Shown here: in pieces, positions 26,901 through 35,019 of the stretch
Position numbering within the stretch: position 1 is the first letter of the stretch
How the letters are laid out: every line of letters begins with the position of its first letter
Assembly: GCF_014195585.1 (NCBI RefSeq)
Contig: NZ_JACICA010000009.1
Location: forward strand, 1 to 64,000
Direction: 5' to 3'
DNA from: Alloprevotella rava
GTDB taxonomy: Bacteria; Bacteroidota; Bacteroidia; Bacteroidales; Bacteroidaceae
Length of the DNA stretch: 64,000 nt
Program-made: the position numbers and the translations under genes
Notes under the pieces: model-generated
Told to the model about the DNA's origin: nothing
The model's database searches: none
Seen by the model: the letters and a program-made list of their open reading frames with translations, nothing else

Positions 26901-28433
26901 TTAGATTTTGAGGGAGATGTGGATGCATGGGCAAAAGCAAAAATTCAAGCGACAGGAGGATCATATCTTATAAGCAATGGACACGTAACGATTCAACCTG
27001 GAATATTCTCTTTCCACAACTTTACTATATCTGATGAAAAAGGAGGAAATGGAACAGTTAATGGTACCTTACAACATACGCACCTAAAGGATTTGCGCTA
27101 TAACTTTGATATAGAAGCAAAACAACTACATGTATTCAATCTGCCTCCAAATATAGATCTCCCCTTCTATGCTACTGCTTATGGAACAGGACACGTAGCA
27201 CTGAAAGGCTTCCCTAATAATTTGCAGATAGATTTGAATATGCGCCCAGAAAGAGGTACGGTATTTACTTATATGGTCAACAGCCCGGATAATTTCACTA
27301 ATGTTCCCTTTATCAGGTTTGGGACGCACAAAGATAGTACACATTCCTTTCCGTTCTTGTCCTTCGAAAAGCAAGAGCCGACAAAAATACTCAAAGACAG
27401 CACAGAGAGCAGTTCTACTAACATCCGTATGAATATGCTTTTTGACGTCACACCAGACGCCACAATAAAGGTGATTATGAACGAAAAAACGAGCGATGCC
27501 ATTACTACGCATGGAAGCGGCCCAATACGTGTTAACTATTATAATAAAGGTAGTTTCAATATGTATGGAACTTATACGATTGAGAGTGGGACCTATAAAA
27601 TGAGTATCCAGAATATCATACGAAAAGACTTTTCCTTTACCCAAGGCAGTAAAATAATCTTCAATGGCGCCCCGTATCAGGGCGACCTCAATATGCAAGC
27701 TGTATATGCCATCAATTCTGCTTCACTTGCCGACTTAAATATCGGAAGGAATTTCAGTACAAATACGACACGCGTGAATTGCCTGCTGAATTTCCGGGGA
27801 AAAGTACAGAAGCCTGAAGTAAACTTCGACCTTGATTTGCCAAATGTGAATGAAGACGAGAAGCAAATGGTAAGACGTCTGATTGCAACTGAAGAAGATA
27901 TGAATATGCAAATTATTTACCTTCTTGGAGTTGGTAGATTCTACGCCCCGAATCACTCACAAATAGCGACAAATAGTAATGAAACTCAAACAGGAGCAGC
28001 AATGAAATCGTTTTTATCATCTACTCTTTCAAACCAATTTAATAGCATCATTTCCAATGTAATGAACACTTCAAACTGGACTTTTGGTGCAAATCTTTCA
28101 ACAGGATCTTTAGGCACTAACACTATGGAAGTGGAAGGTTTGCTAAGTGGGCGTCTACTCAATAACCGTTTACTTATCAATGGAAACTTTGGTTACCGAG
28201 ACAACACTTATAATACAACAAACTTTGTTGGTGACTTTAACGTACAATACTTTCTTACGAAAAGAGGGAGTTTAAGTTTGAAAGCATACAGTGAAACTAA
28301 CGACAGATACTTCACTCAATCTACACTTACCACGCAGGGAATTGGGATCTTGCTTAAACGAGATTTCAATAACATGGGAGAACTCTTCCGATGGCTGAAA
28401 CCTTCTCGTTCGTCACAAAAGAAGAAACGTTAG
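23934..28433 (+). CDS. TamB/AsmA-like translocation and assembly module protein
   Basis: A giant protein of up to 1499 residues with one N-terminal membrane anchor (VVGIVLSLYLLILFVIN) and a long beta-rich periplasmic part. The C-terminal 450 residues form the DUF490/TamB domain, ending in the AsmA-like groove (YTIESGTYKMSIQNIIRKDF, then KIIFNGAPYQGDLNMQAVY). TamB-like proteins span the periplasm and are linked to outer-membrane protein insertion and lipid transport. The start is uncertain. The longest frame begins with TTG inside the right arm of the MITE at 23934; GTG 24060 gives a more typical N-terminus just before the anchor. A -7-like TAATTTTG at 24002-24009 also favours a start after 24010. 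mnmE follows after 81 bp. Confidence 0.85.
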   Translation: MRLLGKKGTRKELASINVSCNFRNFALQIFEAIKSLGKIIQWVVGIVLSLYLLILFVINFSLTQRIIANGIQEALSEKLHTTVTIGGINIGLFNRVIIKDLKIKDQSQHPLLGCELATAKIEIKPLLWGEISLRTISLLDANIQLYKKTANSPTNFQFIIDALKSKEEKKEAALNLRINSIILRRVNLTWNEWHKAQTPGKINFSHLSVRDISSNISLKRLTPDSINLRVRALAFEERSGLDVEKLTLRLVANHHKAVLTNFDLRLSNSFINQSRIIFTYDDSSTQTLGHTLTCRGIIDQAQLSTEDFAFALPVLKDLKETFSLSTDYSVNNNRLKFNNIRIKNQNKNLTLLASVALNRTKGEINNLALNIRQFSLTQFLGEKLFTHFSHKQMPAILTRIGNVEYSGIARIKFGESYLAKGLLKTSIGNFNEELAYKGKRLSGNIEGKDFALAEMIGKKELPSQITFKLKGEMLLDKQTPEANANINLEKFEYNNYLYHGVASQLKLAKQHFAVNLKSTDPNALLGANIEGNLEKLIPQNIRVIADIHKLTPSALHLTQHFGKASFSTSLKGTLKDMDFKNPVAQLQIRNFNMFNTDSAYQCQQLNISTTTQSLHLRSDFADADIQGPMDLQRVKRCVLHILSKSVQGLKKPTVKGKEDKWAFNVQIKKTDIFRRLLNIRVYTSSITTLRGYINQEGNATSVVFDTKDISYNELKLKYISLYFNSKEEYSELLLQAKKTFGETDIQMVIDGKTEMGKVLTNVYWDENRNHEIGGSLKFTTKFSNEGKLINIDIHPTNFHIGDSIWDIDKGQLAYMQKSLDIRVFSIRHADQKLNIFGKLSSSPKDSICAELEKIDVAYIMNLVDFHAVDFTGKASGTASLSHGQRGNQLSADLHIPDFYLNDGPLGDLHLLGSFDFPNEQINLDGDIVDGDTARTKVKGYVNLHQKQLQLDINSQKTNLVFLNRYISGIFDNFQGRGTGYCRIFGPLKDLDFEGDVDAWAKAKIQATGGSYLISNGHVTIQPGIFSFHNFTISDEKGGNGTVNGTLQHTHLKDLRYNFDIEAKQLHVFNLPPNIDLPFYATAYGTGHVALKGFPNNLQIDLNMRPERGTVFTYMVNSPDNFTNVPFIRFGTHKDSTHSFPFLSFEKQEPTKILKDSTESSSTNIRMNMLFDVTPDATIKVIMNEKTSDAITTHGSGPIRVNYYNKGSFNMYGTYTIESGTYKMSIQNIIRKDFSFTQGSKIIFNGAPYQGDLNMQAVYAINSASLADLNIGRNFSTNTTRVNCLLNFRGKVQKPEVNFDLDLPNVNEDEKQMVRRLIATEEDMNMQIIYLLGVGRFYAPNHSQIATNSNETQTGAAMKSFLSSTLSNQFNSIISNVMNTSNWTFGANLSTGSLGTNTMEVEGLLSGRLLNNRLLINGNFGYRDNTYNTTNFVGDFNVQYFLTKRGSLSLKAYSETNDRYFTQSTLTTQGIGILLKRDFNNMGELFRWLKPSRSSQKKKR

Positions 28434-28514
28434 CACTCATATAAAAAATTACACTATAGAAAAGCGTCACTCCGCCATCACTTTTTCGAACAGATCAATA
28501 AGTTACCAGAAAAA

Positions 28515-29921
28515 ATGGAAAATACTACCATTTGCGCCATATCAACAGCTCCAGAAGGAGCTTTGGGAATTGTACGTGTATCAGGGCCTAAAGCTATCGA
28601 AATTACAGAACATATCTTTGACCGTCCGTTAAAGAACCGTTCAGCGAACACTATTGTCTTTGGACATATAATAGACGAAGATTGCGTATTGGACGAGGTG
28701 TTGGTCAGCATTTTTCTTGCGCCACATTCCTACTCTGGAGAGGATGCAATAGAGATATCGTGTCATGGCTCTAAATACATACTACAGCGTTGCATTGAAT
28801 TACTTATTCAAGCTGGATGCGCAATGGCTGAACCTGGAGAATTTACAAAACGTGCCTTCCTCAATGGGAAGATGGATCTTAGTCAAGCGGAAGCTGTAGC
28901 AGATTTGATCACATCATCGACAAAAGCCTCTCATCACTTGGCCATGAATCAGATGAGGGGGAACTACAGTATGGCACTGAAAAACCTTCGAGATAAGTTG
29001 CTGCATCTGACATCACTACTAGAGTTAGAACTTGACTTTTCTGACCACGAAGACTTAGTATTTGCAGATCGAACAGAGCTCACCAAAATCGCCACTGACA
29101 TCAACAAACACATCGCTCAGCTATTGAAGAGTTTCCGCTTTGGAAATGCCATAAAAAATGGTATACCGGTAGCCATTATAGGCCAAACCAATGCAGGTAA
29201 GTCTACTATCTTAAATGCGCTAGTGGGAGAAGAGAAAGCTATTGTCAGTAATATTCATGGAACGACGCGAGACATCATTGAAGATGTTGTAAACATCGAA
29301 GGAATACCATTCAGATTCATTGACACGGCAGGTTTACGCAATACGACTGACACTATTGAACGATTGGGGATTGAGCGAAGCTACGTTCAACTAGAAAAGG
29401 CTGATATAGTACTATGGGTCATTGATGCTTTATTCCTCGAAAACGATATTCAAGATTTATCTGAACGCATTCTCCCCCATTGTGAGAATAAACAGTTAGT
29501 ATTGGTCATCAACAAATGCGATTTAGCAGCTGATACCCCACAAGGCGCAGCGAAGATAAAAGAAAGCGTTGAGAAACTACTGAAAAGTTGTCCCAAAGAA
29601 ACTCACAAAATCATGATGACTGCCCATCAAGAGAAAGACATCTCTCGCCTCCAAAACATTTTTCCTACACTCATTGATCGTACAAAGTTTGAAGGGGCCA
29701 CCTCTTCTATTGTCGTAACAAATCTTCGCCACTACGACGCATTTAATCGTGCAAAAAAATCTATTGAGCAAGCTCTTTCCGCTCTCCACCTTGGCTTGTC
29801 GGGTGAACTGATCAGCGAAGATTTGCGATCCTGTATTCGCGCACTCTCTGAAATTGTTGGAGAAGTAAATACTCAAGAGGTCCTCTCCAATATCTTCTCC
29901 AAATTCTGTATCGGCAAGTAA
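28515..29921 (+). CDS. mnmE: tRNA uridine-5-carboxymethylaminomethyl modification GTPase MnmE
   Basis: MnmE works with MnmG to modify the wobble uridine of several tRNAs. The 468-residue protein has the N-terminal tetrahydrofolate-binding domain (TICAISTAPEGALGIVRVSG), helical domain blocks such as GEFTKRAFLNGKMDLSQAEA, and an inserted G domain with the P-loop GQTNAGKS at 223-230. The switch region is FIDTAGLRNT. The protein ends with the essential C-terminal motif CIGK. It is complete. Its 3' end is the left flank of the accessory island, which starts about 100 bp after the terminator. Confidence 0.97.
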   Translation: MENTTICAISTAPEGALGIVRVSGPKAIEITEHIFDRPLKNRSANTIVFGHIIDEDCVLDEVLVSIFLAPHSYSGEDAIEISCHGSKYILQRCIELLIQAGCAMAEPGEFTKRAFLNGKMDLSQAEAVADLITSSTKASHHLAMNQMRGNYSMALKNLRDKLLHLTSLLELELDFSDHEDLVFADRTELTKIATDINKHIAQLLKSFRFGNAIKNGIPVAIIGQTNAGKSTILNALVGEEKAIVSNIHGTTRDIIEDVVNIEGIPFRFIDTAGLRNTTDTIERLGIERSYVQLEKADIVLWVIDALFLENDIQDLSERILPHCENKQLVLVINKCDLAADTPQGAAKIKESVEKLLKSCPKETHKIMMTAHQEKDISRLQNIFPTLIDRTKFEGATSSIVVTNLRHYDAFNRAKKSIEQALSALHLGLSGELISEDLRSCIRALSEIVGEVNTQEVLSNIFSKFCIGK

Positions 29922-29962
29922 TTTCTAATTACAACCGATAATCAAATATCACCAAATATCGA

Positions 29963-29992
29963 AAAGGCGTTCATTATGAGCGCCTTTCTTTT
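29963..29992 (+). terminator. Intrinsic terminator after mnmE
   Basis: AAAGGCG pairs with CGCCTTT, and the inner TTCAT/ATGAG positions pair with one mismatch; CTTTTT follows. It lies 42 bp after the mnmE stop and is probably the last host-specific feature before the accessory island. Confidence 0.8.
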
Positions 29993-30166
29993 TGCTCTTT
30001 CTCTTCGTTAGGCATCATTCGGAGCCGTTCTTTCGCTCATTCTTGTACCTTATTTGTACCGCAAGCAGCTCGCCAACCCTCCAACCCCTCGCGTATATAC
30101 CGAGATACTGGACAAATGAGACATGGTGCTACACCAATAGACAGTACACAACAAGAATATAGCGAA

Positions 30167-31069
30167 ATGACAGCGAGCAAAATTCCAATCAAAAAAGTAT
30201 GTGAGCACTGCAAACAGGAGTTTGTAGCATGGAAGACTACGACCAAATACTGCTCACACCAATGTAATAGCAGAGCCTATAAAAGCAGACGAAGAGAAGA
30301 ACGAGTACAGCGAACTGAGGTTAATGAGCAAGAGAAGAAAGTCAAAGACCTCATAGACAAACCTTACCTCTCCATTGCAGAAGCAGGGCGATTGCTGGGT
30401 ATCAGTAGACATACGATATATAGGTATATCTACTCAGGGCGGTTGAGGGCTTATAATATGAGTTCTCAACGCTCAATCGTCAAGCGTGAAGACATAGAAC
30501 AGATGCTGGCGGAGCGACCTTATGAAAAGCGACAGCCCCGAGATGCGATTGTAATCACTGAACTATATACAACCGACGAGGTATGCGATACCTACGACAT
30601 TTCTCGTGCAGCTCTCTTTGCGATAGCTAAGCGAGAGAATATCCCTCGTACTCATAACCGAGGAAAGACCTATTGGAGCAAACGACACATCGATGCCTAC
30701 TTTGCGAAGAAAGCTCCCGATGCTTCCATTACCGAATGGTGTACAGCCGAAGATATATCGGCTCGCTTTGGTATGACTATTACAGCGGTCTATAATTTCG
30801 TCTTTGACCACAACATTCCCAAGAAGAAGGTCAAAGGAAAGAGTCATTACTCGACTCGACATGTAGAAGAAACCAAAGGGGGACTTGATGCCACCGCACC
30901 GAGTTACTACACCGTCAAAGAGGCGATGGCTAAGTATGGTCTCACTCGTGACCAACTCTATCACTACACCAAGCAACACAACATACCGAAGGTGAAACAA
31001 GGGCGTAATGTCCTTATCTCCCAGCGAGAACTCGATGAAGCATTACAACCACCAACCATCATTCGATAA
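30167..31069 (+). CDS. Zinc-finger and multi-HTH DNA-binding protein of mobilizable elements
   Basis: A 300-residue protein with an N-terminal zinc-knuckle (CEHCKQEF and YCSHQCNSRAY, four Cys) followed by a basic helix and then four repeated excisionase/MerR-type HTH units. The clearest units are SIAEAGRLLGISRHTIYRYI and YYTVKEAMAKYGLTRDQLYH; the others begin YTTDEVCDTYDISRAALF and CTAEDISARFGMTITAVY. Such proteins lie directly upstream of tyrosine integrases in Bacteroides mobile elements, and a role in recombination control is likely but not proven. ATG 30167 (MTASKIPIKK) fits the zinc domain better than the in-frame ATG at 30116. The integrase gene starts 87 bp downstream. Confidence 0.75.
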   Translation: MTASKIPIKKVCEHCKQEFVAWKTTTKYCSHQCNSRAYKSRRREERVQRTEVNEQEKKVKDLIDKPYLSIAEAGRLLGISRHTIYRYIYSGRLRAYNMSSQRSIVKREDIEQMLAERPYEKRQPRDAIVITELYTTDEVCDTYDISRAALFAIAKRENIPRTHNRGKTYWSKRHIDAYFAKKAPDASITEWCTAEDISARFGMTITAVYNFVFDHNIPKKKVKGKSHYSTRHVEETKGGLDATAPSYYTVKEAMAKYGLTRDQLYHYTKQHNIPKVKQGRNVLISQRELDEALQPPTIIR

Positions 31070-31091
31070 GTTATTTCTCGGTGCTTTGCCC

Positions 31092-31118
31092 CACCGAAAG
31101 AACACTGATTTCTTTTGC
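31092..31118 (+). repeat. 27-bp repeat upstream of the integrase, promoter-like
   Basis: CACCGAAAGAACACTGATTT followed by CTTTTGC recurs with three changes at 33098-33124. Both copies precede a gene start by 40-55 bp and end in a TTTG, partly like the -7 box TAnnTTTG. A shared promoter or regulator site is the simplest reading. Confidence 0.5.
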
Positions 31119-31156
31119 AGACAAACAATAAGTATCACCCACTAATCAATAAAAGT

Positions 31157-32260
31157 ATGAGACATACATGTACTAAAGTAACATTGAGACAGAAATTGTA
31201 TGACAGCGGACGGATTTCGCTTTATTTGGACTACTATCCTGCTATCCGTAATCCCGAGACAATGCAGATGACAAGACGAGAGTATCTGGGCATCTATCTA
31301 TACGCCCATCCCAAGAATGAGATGGAGCGTTCGTTCAATAATGATATGCTGAACAAAGCCGAAGCCATCCGTTGTATTCGTGTTCAGTCGCTCATCAATG
31401 AGGAGTTCGGGTTCCTTGATAGGACTAAAATGAAAACCGATTTCCTTGCCTACTTCTTGAAGATGTGCCGAAAGAAAGATCAGAAGTGGCGCATCGTCTA
31501 TCAACATTTCTATAACTATGTGCAAGGACATTGCACCTTCGGAGATGTGACAATAGAACTTTGTCAAGGCTTTCGAGAGTATCTCCTCAATGCCAAGCAA
31601 CTCAAACGAAAAGGGAAAGTGTCCGTTAATTCGGCATCGGGCTACTTCTCCACCTTTCGGGGATTGCTGAAGATTGCCTACCGAGACAAATGGCTGAGAG
31701 AGAATATCAATGATTTCTTGGACAAGATAGAGGCTAAGGAGGTCAAGAAAGAGTATCTAACCCTTGATGAGGTGAAGTTATTGGCACAAACACCTTGTGA
31801 ACACGAGGTTCTTAAACGAGCCTCCCTCTTCTCCTGCCTTACAGGATTACGTATCAGTGATATTCTGAACCTCTGCTGGGAAGACTTTGAACTTGCTCCA
31901 GACCAAGGGTATTGTATTCGTATCAAGACACAGAAAACTTCGACCGAAGCCACTCTCCCTATCAGCTACGAAGCCTATGAATTGTGTGGCGAACCGAGTT
32001 CGGGCAAAGTCTTTAGGGGCTTACAGCGAAGCATGATAAACTATCCGCTAAAGAAATGGATCAAGCAAGCAGGTATCACGAAGCATATCACCTTCCACTG
32101 CTTCCGCCATTCTTATGCTGTGATACAAATTTCATTAGGTACAGACATCTACACGGTATCCAAGATGCTAACGCATAAGAACGTCTCCACGACTCAAATC
32201 TATGCTGATCTTGTGAACTCGAAAAAGCGTGAAACGGCTGAGAAGATTTCTCTAAAGTGA
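31157..32260 (+). CDS. Tyrosine-type site-specific integrase
   Basis: The enzyme should catalyse integration and excision of the island. The 367-residue protein has an N-terminal Arm-like domain (RQKLYDSGRISLYLDYYP), a SAM-like core-binding domain, and a C-terminal catalytic domain. The first Arg is in LTGLRISDILNLCWEDF, HxxR in HCFRHSYAV, the late His in MLTHKNVSTTQ, and the nucleophile Tyr in IYADLVNSKK. All catalytic positions are present, so it is probably active. ATG 31157 is preferred to the TTG at 31115, which lies at the end of the 27-bp repeat. It resembles integrases of Bacteroides mobilizable and conjugative transposons. Confidence 0.93.
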   Translation: MRHTCTKVTLRQKLYDSGRISLYLDYYPAIRNPETMQMTRREYLGIYLYAHPKNEMERSFNNDMLNKAEAIRCIRVQSLINEEFGFLDRTKMKTDFLAYFLKMCRKKDQKWRIVYQHFYNYVQGHCTFGDVTIELCQGFREYLLNAKQLKRKGKVSVNSASGYFSTFRGLLKIAYRDKWLRENINDFLDKIEAKEVKKEYLTLDEVKLLAQTPCEHEVLKRASLFSCLTGLRISDILNLCWEDFELAPDQGYCIRIKTQKTSTEATLPISYEAYELCGEPSSGKVFRGLQRSMINYPLKKWIKQAGITKHITFHCFRHSYAVIQISLGTDIYTVSKMLTHKNVSTTQIYADLVNSKKRETAEKISLK

Positions 32261-32360
32261 AACTTGTATTTACTTCCTTTTCCCTATAGTTCCTGCTATT
32301 TCCCTAAGTAATGAATGGTGATGAATACTTGTCTATGTTTGCACCAAAGCATAGATAAGT

Positions 32361-33095
32361 ATGAAACCATCAAGCATTAACGATAACTATATTCCTCAAA
32401 TAATCACCCTCGGGTGTATTGCCCTATTGTCCCTTGCCGTTCGTTCTACTACTTTGAGTTGTGGAGCGGACGGCTTTACTGCGTTCTGCATTTTTCTTAT
32501 TTGTTCCGTAATCTTCTTTTTGCTCTTTCTGGCGGTGCAATCATTGCTCGAAGAATTCTTCGGGCATATCTTCAGACCTCAGGAGAGAGAGGTCATCGAA
32601 CCTCCGAAGACAACTATCCCCTCTCCATTGCCTTCCAACTATGAACAGTTTCGTCAAGAGGCTTTTCAAGTAAAGGCAAGAGAAGAGCAAAAGAAAATGG
32701 AAGTCGTCACCTCCTATACCCAAAGGACACTTGCAGCCTATATGAGCGAGGAAGAGCTGACAAAACTTTGCGAACAGATCATTCACTATCTATCCTCTGA
32801 ATGGAGCGTAGAGAATAGCCAAAACATCAAAGTATCCTCCCAACTCAAAAGCATTGATCTAATGCACTTCGGATGGAACATATCTCGCCCTTTCGGAAAG
32901 AAAAGAGAGGATATAGCCCTTTTCCTCAAACACACTTTTGCCCATACCTTGAAAGATGTAGAGGTGAGTTCTATCCAACGAAAGCTCACCAATACAGAGG
33001 GGAAATACCTTATTCATCTCTGTAAAGACCTTGTCATTGATGAGCATTCAACCCCATTAGAAAAGTTATCCAAAAGTTACTTGAAGGTGTTGTAG
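32361..33095 (+). CDS. Hypothetical membrane protein of mobilizable element
   Basis: I do not recognise a characterised family. The 244-residue protein has two adjacent hydrophobic segments in the first 65 residues (IITLGCIALLSLAV and AFCIFLICSVIFFLLFLAV), then a proline-rich stretch and a soluble, helical C-terminal part. The C-terminal 120 residues contain SEEELTKLCEQIIHYLSSEW and a block starting SIDLMHFGWNISRPFGKKRE. It sits between integrase and the excisionase-like gene, where similar small membrane proteins are often found in such elements. Function unknown. Confidence 0.7.
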   Translation: MKPSSINDNYIPQIITLGCIALLSLAVRSTTLSCGADGFTAFCIFLICSVIFFLLFLAVQSLLEEFFGHIFRPQEREVIEPPKTTIPSPLPSNYEQFRQEAFQVKAREEQKKMEVVTSYTQRTLAAYMSEEELTKLCEQIIHYLSSEWSVENSQNIKVSSQLKSIDLMHFGWNISRPFGKKREDIALFLKHTFAHTLKDVEVSSIQRKLTNTEGKYLIHLCKDLVIDEHSTPLEKLSKSYLKVL

Positions 33096-33097
33096 CG

Positions 33098-33124
33098 CAC
33101 CGAGAGAACACCGATTTCCTTTGC
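33098..33124 (+). repeat. Second copy of the 27-bp promoter-like repeat
   Basis: CACCGAGAGAACACCGATTT followed by CCTTTGC matches 31092-31118 at 24 of 27 positions. It lies about 50 bp before the HTH gene at 33177. See the first copy for interpretation. Confidence 0.5.
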
Positions 33125-33176
33125 TCGCAAATAATCAGAAACCCGCAGGGCAACCTGCACAAATTTATTTGCGAAC

Positions 33177-33539
33177 ATGGACAAAGAAATTACATTCGAC
33201 AAGTTACCTGAAGCGGTAACGTATCTGACCGAACAGGTCTCCGCCATCAAAGAGATGGTTTCGGCACTGCGCCCTCCTATACCTGAGGAGAAGTCTCTCA
33301 TTGGTATAGATGAAGCGTGCGAAGTCATTCAAAAAGCAAAACCTACCATCTATGCTCTCGTCCGTAAGGGGATTATCCCTGCTTACAAACGAGGCAAGAA
33401 GCTCTATTTCTATAAAGAAGAGCTACTGCAATGGGTAGAAAGCGGACGTAAAGGCATCACTTATACGCCCTCCTCAGAGGAACAATTATCCTCTATAAGA
33501 GTAGGCATCCGACACAAGCCTAAATCATTCAAAGGATAA
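33177..33539 (+). CDS. Excisionase-family helix-turn-helix protein
   Basis: A 120-residue protein with an N-terminal helix (LPEAVTYLTEQVSAIKEMVS) and a MerR/excisionase-type HTH: IGIDEACEVIQKAKPTIYAL then VRKGIIPAYKRGKKLYFYKE. This is the common HTH_17 pattern in Bacteroides mobile elements. It may act as recombination directionality factor or as a regulator of the downstream replication-type genes. It is 6 bp before the DUF3987 gene, so the two are co-transcribed. Confidence 0.82.
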   Translation: MDKEITFDKLPEAVTYLTEQVSAIKEMVSALRPPIPEEKSLIGIDEACEVIQKAKPTIYALVRKGIIPAYKRGKKLYFYKEELLQWVESGRKGITYTPSSEEQLSSIRVGIRHKPKSFKG

Positions 33540-33545
33540 TGGGCT

Positions 33546-34922
33546 ATGGGAGAACAAACAATCGTGCCAGAAGTCCTGCTGGATAAAGCCATCGAATTGG
33601 GATTGTCATTCTCTGACTCTGCTTTTCCCATTGGTATCTTTCCCTCTGAGATACGAAACATCATTGCAGAAGTCCACGAGTGTCAAGGTTTTCCTATCGA
33701 CTATATCGCATCGGCAATGCTGGTGGCTATCGCTGTTGGCATAGGGAATACGCATCTTGTCCAACTCAAACGAGGGTGGCAAGAGAGTGCAATGCTTTAT
33801 GTGGCATTAGTCGGACGCCCAGGCACGAACAAAAGTCATCCTCTTAGTTTTGCGATGAAGCCTTTTCTTGACTTTGACTATCAGGAGAATAAACTCTACG
33901 AACAAGCCTACTCTGAGTATGACTATGTTGTACGAATGAGCCGTAAGGAGCGTATAGAGGCTGGTTATTCAGAGCAACCTACAGAACCGATACGAAGAAG
34001 ATTTATCGTCTCTGACATCACGCCCGAAGGTTTGAGTTTTATCCATGCTCAGAATAAGCGAGGTCTTTGCTTGTGGACGGATGAACTCTCGGCTTGGTTC
34101 AAGAACTTCAATCGCTACAATAGCGGTTCCGAGGAGCAGTTTTGGCTCTCTGTGTTCAGTGCCAAGGCAACCATCAGTGATCGCAAGGGAAATCGGAGTT
34201 CCATCTTTATCAAGCGTCCCTTTATCTCTGTTGTAGGCACCATCCAAAAGAAGATCCTCGGAGAGCTATCCAAAGGAGAACGCTCCAGTAACGGCTTTAT
34301 AGATCGTATTCTTTTTGTGATGCCCAACCTACAGCAGAAAGCACGATGGAGCAAAACAGAACTTCTCGAAAGCACTGAAGGACGATGGTCGAGTATCATT
34401 CAGCAACTTATTGAGATGCCTTGCTCCAAAGACGAAGAGGGCGAACTACTTCCTGAGATTATCCCTTTTGCCGAAGATGCTAAGGCTAGACTTTATATGT
34501 GGCAAGAGGAGCATGCCAAGCTTTGCGATACCGAACCCAACGAAACTCTCGTCGGAGTCTACTGTAAGTTGGAAGTGTATGTCATTCGCTTTTGTCTCAT
34601 CATCCAAATGGCTCATTGGGCGTGTTCCGAGGGAGATAAAACCGAGATTGACCTCGTTTCTGTGGAACGAGCCATCACTCTTACCGAGTATTTTCTCCAT
34701 TCGGCACAGCAAGTGCACTCAGAGATTGCAGGTATTCAGCTCACTCAGCAACAGCAACAACTCCTTGCCGAACTGCCAGCATCCTTTCAGACTGCCGAAG
34801 CCCTGAGTATTGCCGAGCGATTGGGGATGAAAGAGAGGGCTTTTAAGGATTTTCTCAGTCGTAATATCGGACACCTCTTCGCTAAGGAGCGACACGGACT
34901 TTACCATAAACTCAATGTTTAA
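33546..34922 (+). CDS. DUF3987 family ATPase-like replication protein
   Basis: The 458-residue protein has the P-loop-like motif GRPGTNKSHPLSFAMKP near residue 90, then the DUF3987 signature ITPEGLSFIHAQNKRGLCLW and TDELSAWFKNFNRYNSGSEE. Downstream are FIDRILFVMPNLQ and a helical C-terminal part. DUF3987 proteins are found in phages, plasmids and integrative elements next to primases and are thought to be helicase-like, although no activity is shown here. It is followed by the Zn-ribbon/Toprim protein; together they resemble a small replication module active on the excised circle. Confidence 0.85.
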   Translation: MGEQTIVPEVLLDKAIELGLSFSDSAFPIGIFPSEIRNIIAEVHECQGFPIDYIASAMLVAIAVGIGNTHLVQLKRGWQESAMLYVALVGRPGTNKSHPLSFAMKPFLDFDYQENKLYEQAYSEYDYVVRMSRKERIEAGYSEQPTEPIRRRFIVSDITPEGLSFIHAQNKRGLCLWTDELSAWFKNFNRYNSGSEEQFWLSVFSAKATISDRKGNRSSIFIKRPFISVVGTIQKKILGELSKGERSSNGFIDRILFVMPNLQQKARWSKTELLESTEGRWSSIIQQLIEMPCSKDEEGELLPEIIPFAEDAKARLYMWQEEHAKLCDTEPNETLVGVYCKLEVYVIRFCLIIQMAHWACSEGDKTEIDLVSVERAITLTEYFLHSAQQVHSEIAGIQLTQQQQQLLAELPASFQTAEALSIAERLGMKERAFKDFLSRNIGHLFAKERHGLYHKLNV

Positions 34923-34925
34923 CCC

Positions 34926-35000
34926 AGCGCACTTTCTGCATTATCAGCATTTCCCTATTCCTTATTAACCCGAAAGTGTACAAAGTGCAGATAGTGTGCT
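34926..35000. repeat. 15-bp inverted repeat between replication genes
   Basis: AGCGCACTTTCTGCA at 34926-34940 and TGCAGATAGTGTGCT at 34986-35000 are reverse complements at 13 of 15 positions, separated by 45 bp. A nearby GTGTACAAAGTGCAG repeats part of the motif. It could be a protein-binding site, a replication start for the circular form, or an attenuator. Nothing distinguishes these from the sequence alone. Confidence 0.45.
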
Positions 35001-35019
35001 ATTCAAATCAAATTTATCA

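Noticed and set aside
27126-27698. 190-residue open frame antisense to the TamB gene
   Set aside because: It lies wholly inside a well-supported coding region, has no recognised motif, and its amino-acid composition looks like a shadow of the sense frame.
30563-31000. 145-residue open frame antisense to the multi-HTH protein gene
   Set aside because: The sense frame has clear zinc-finger and HTH units; the antisense frame shows no motif.
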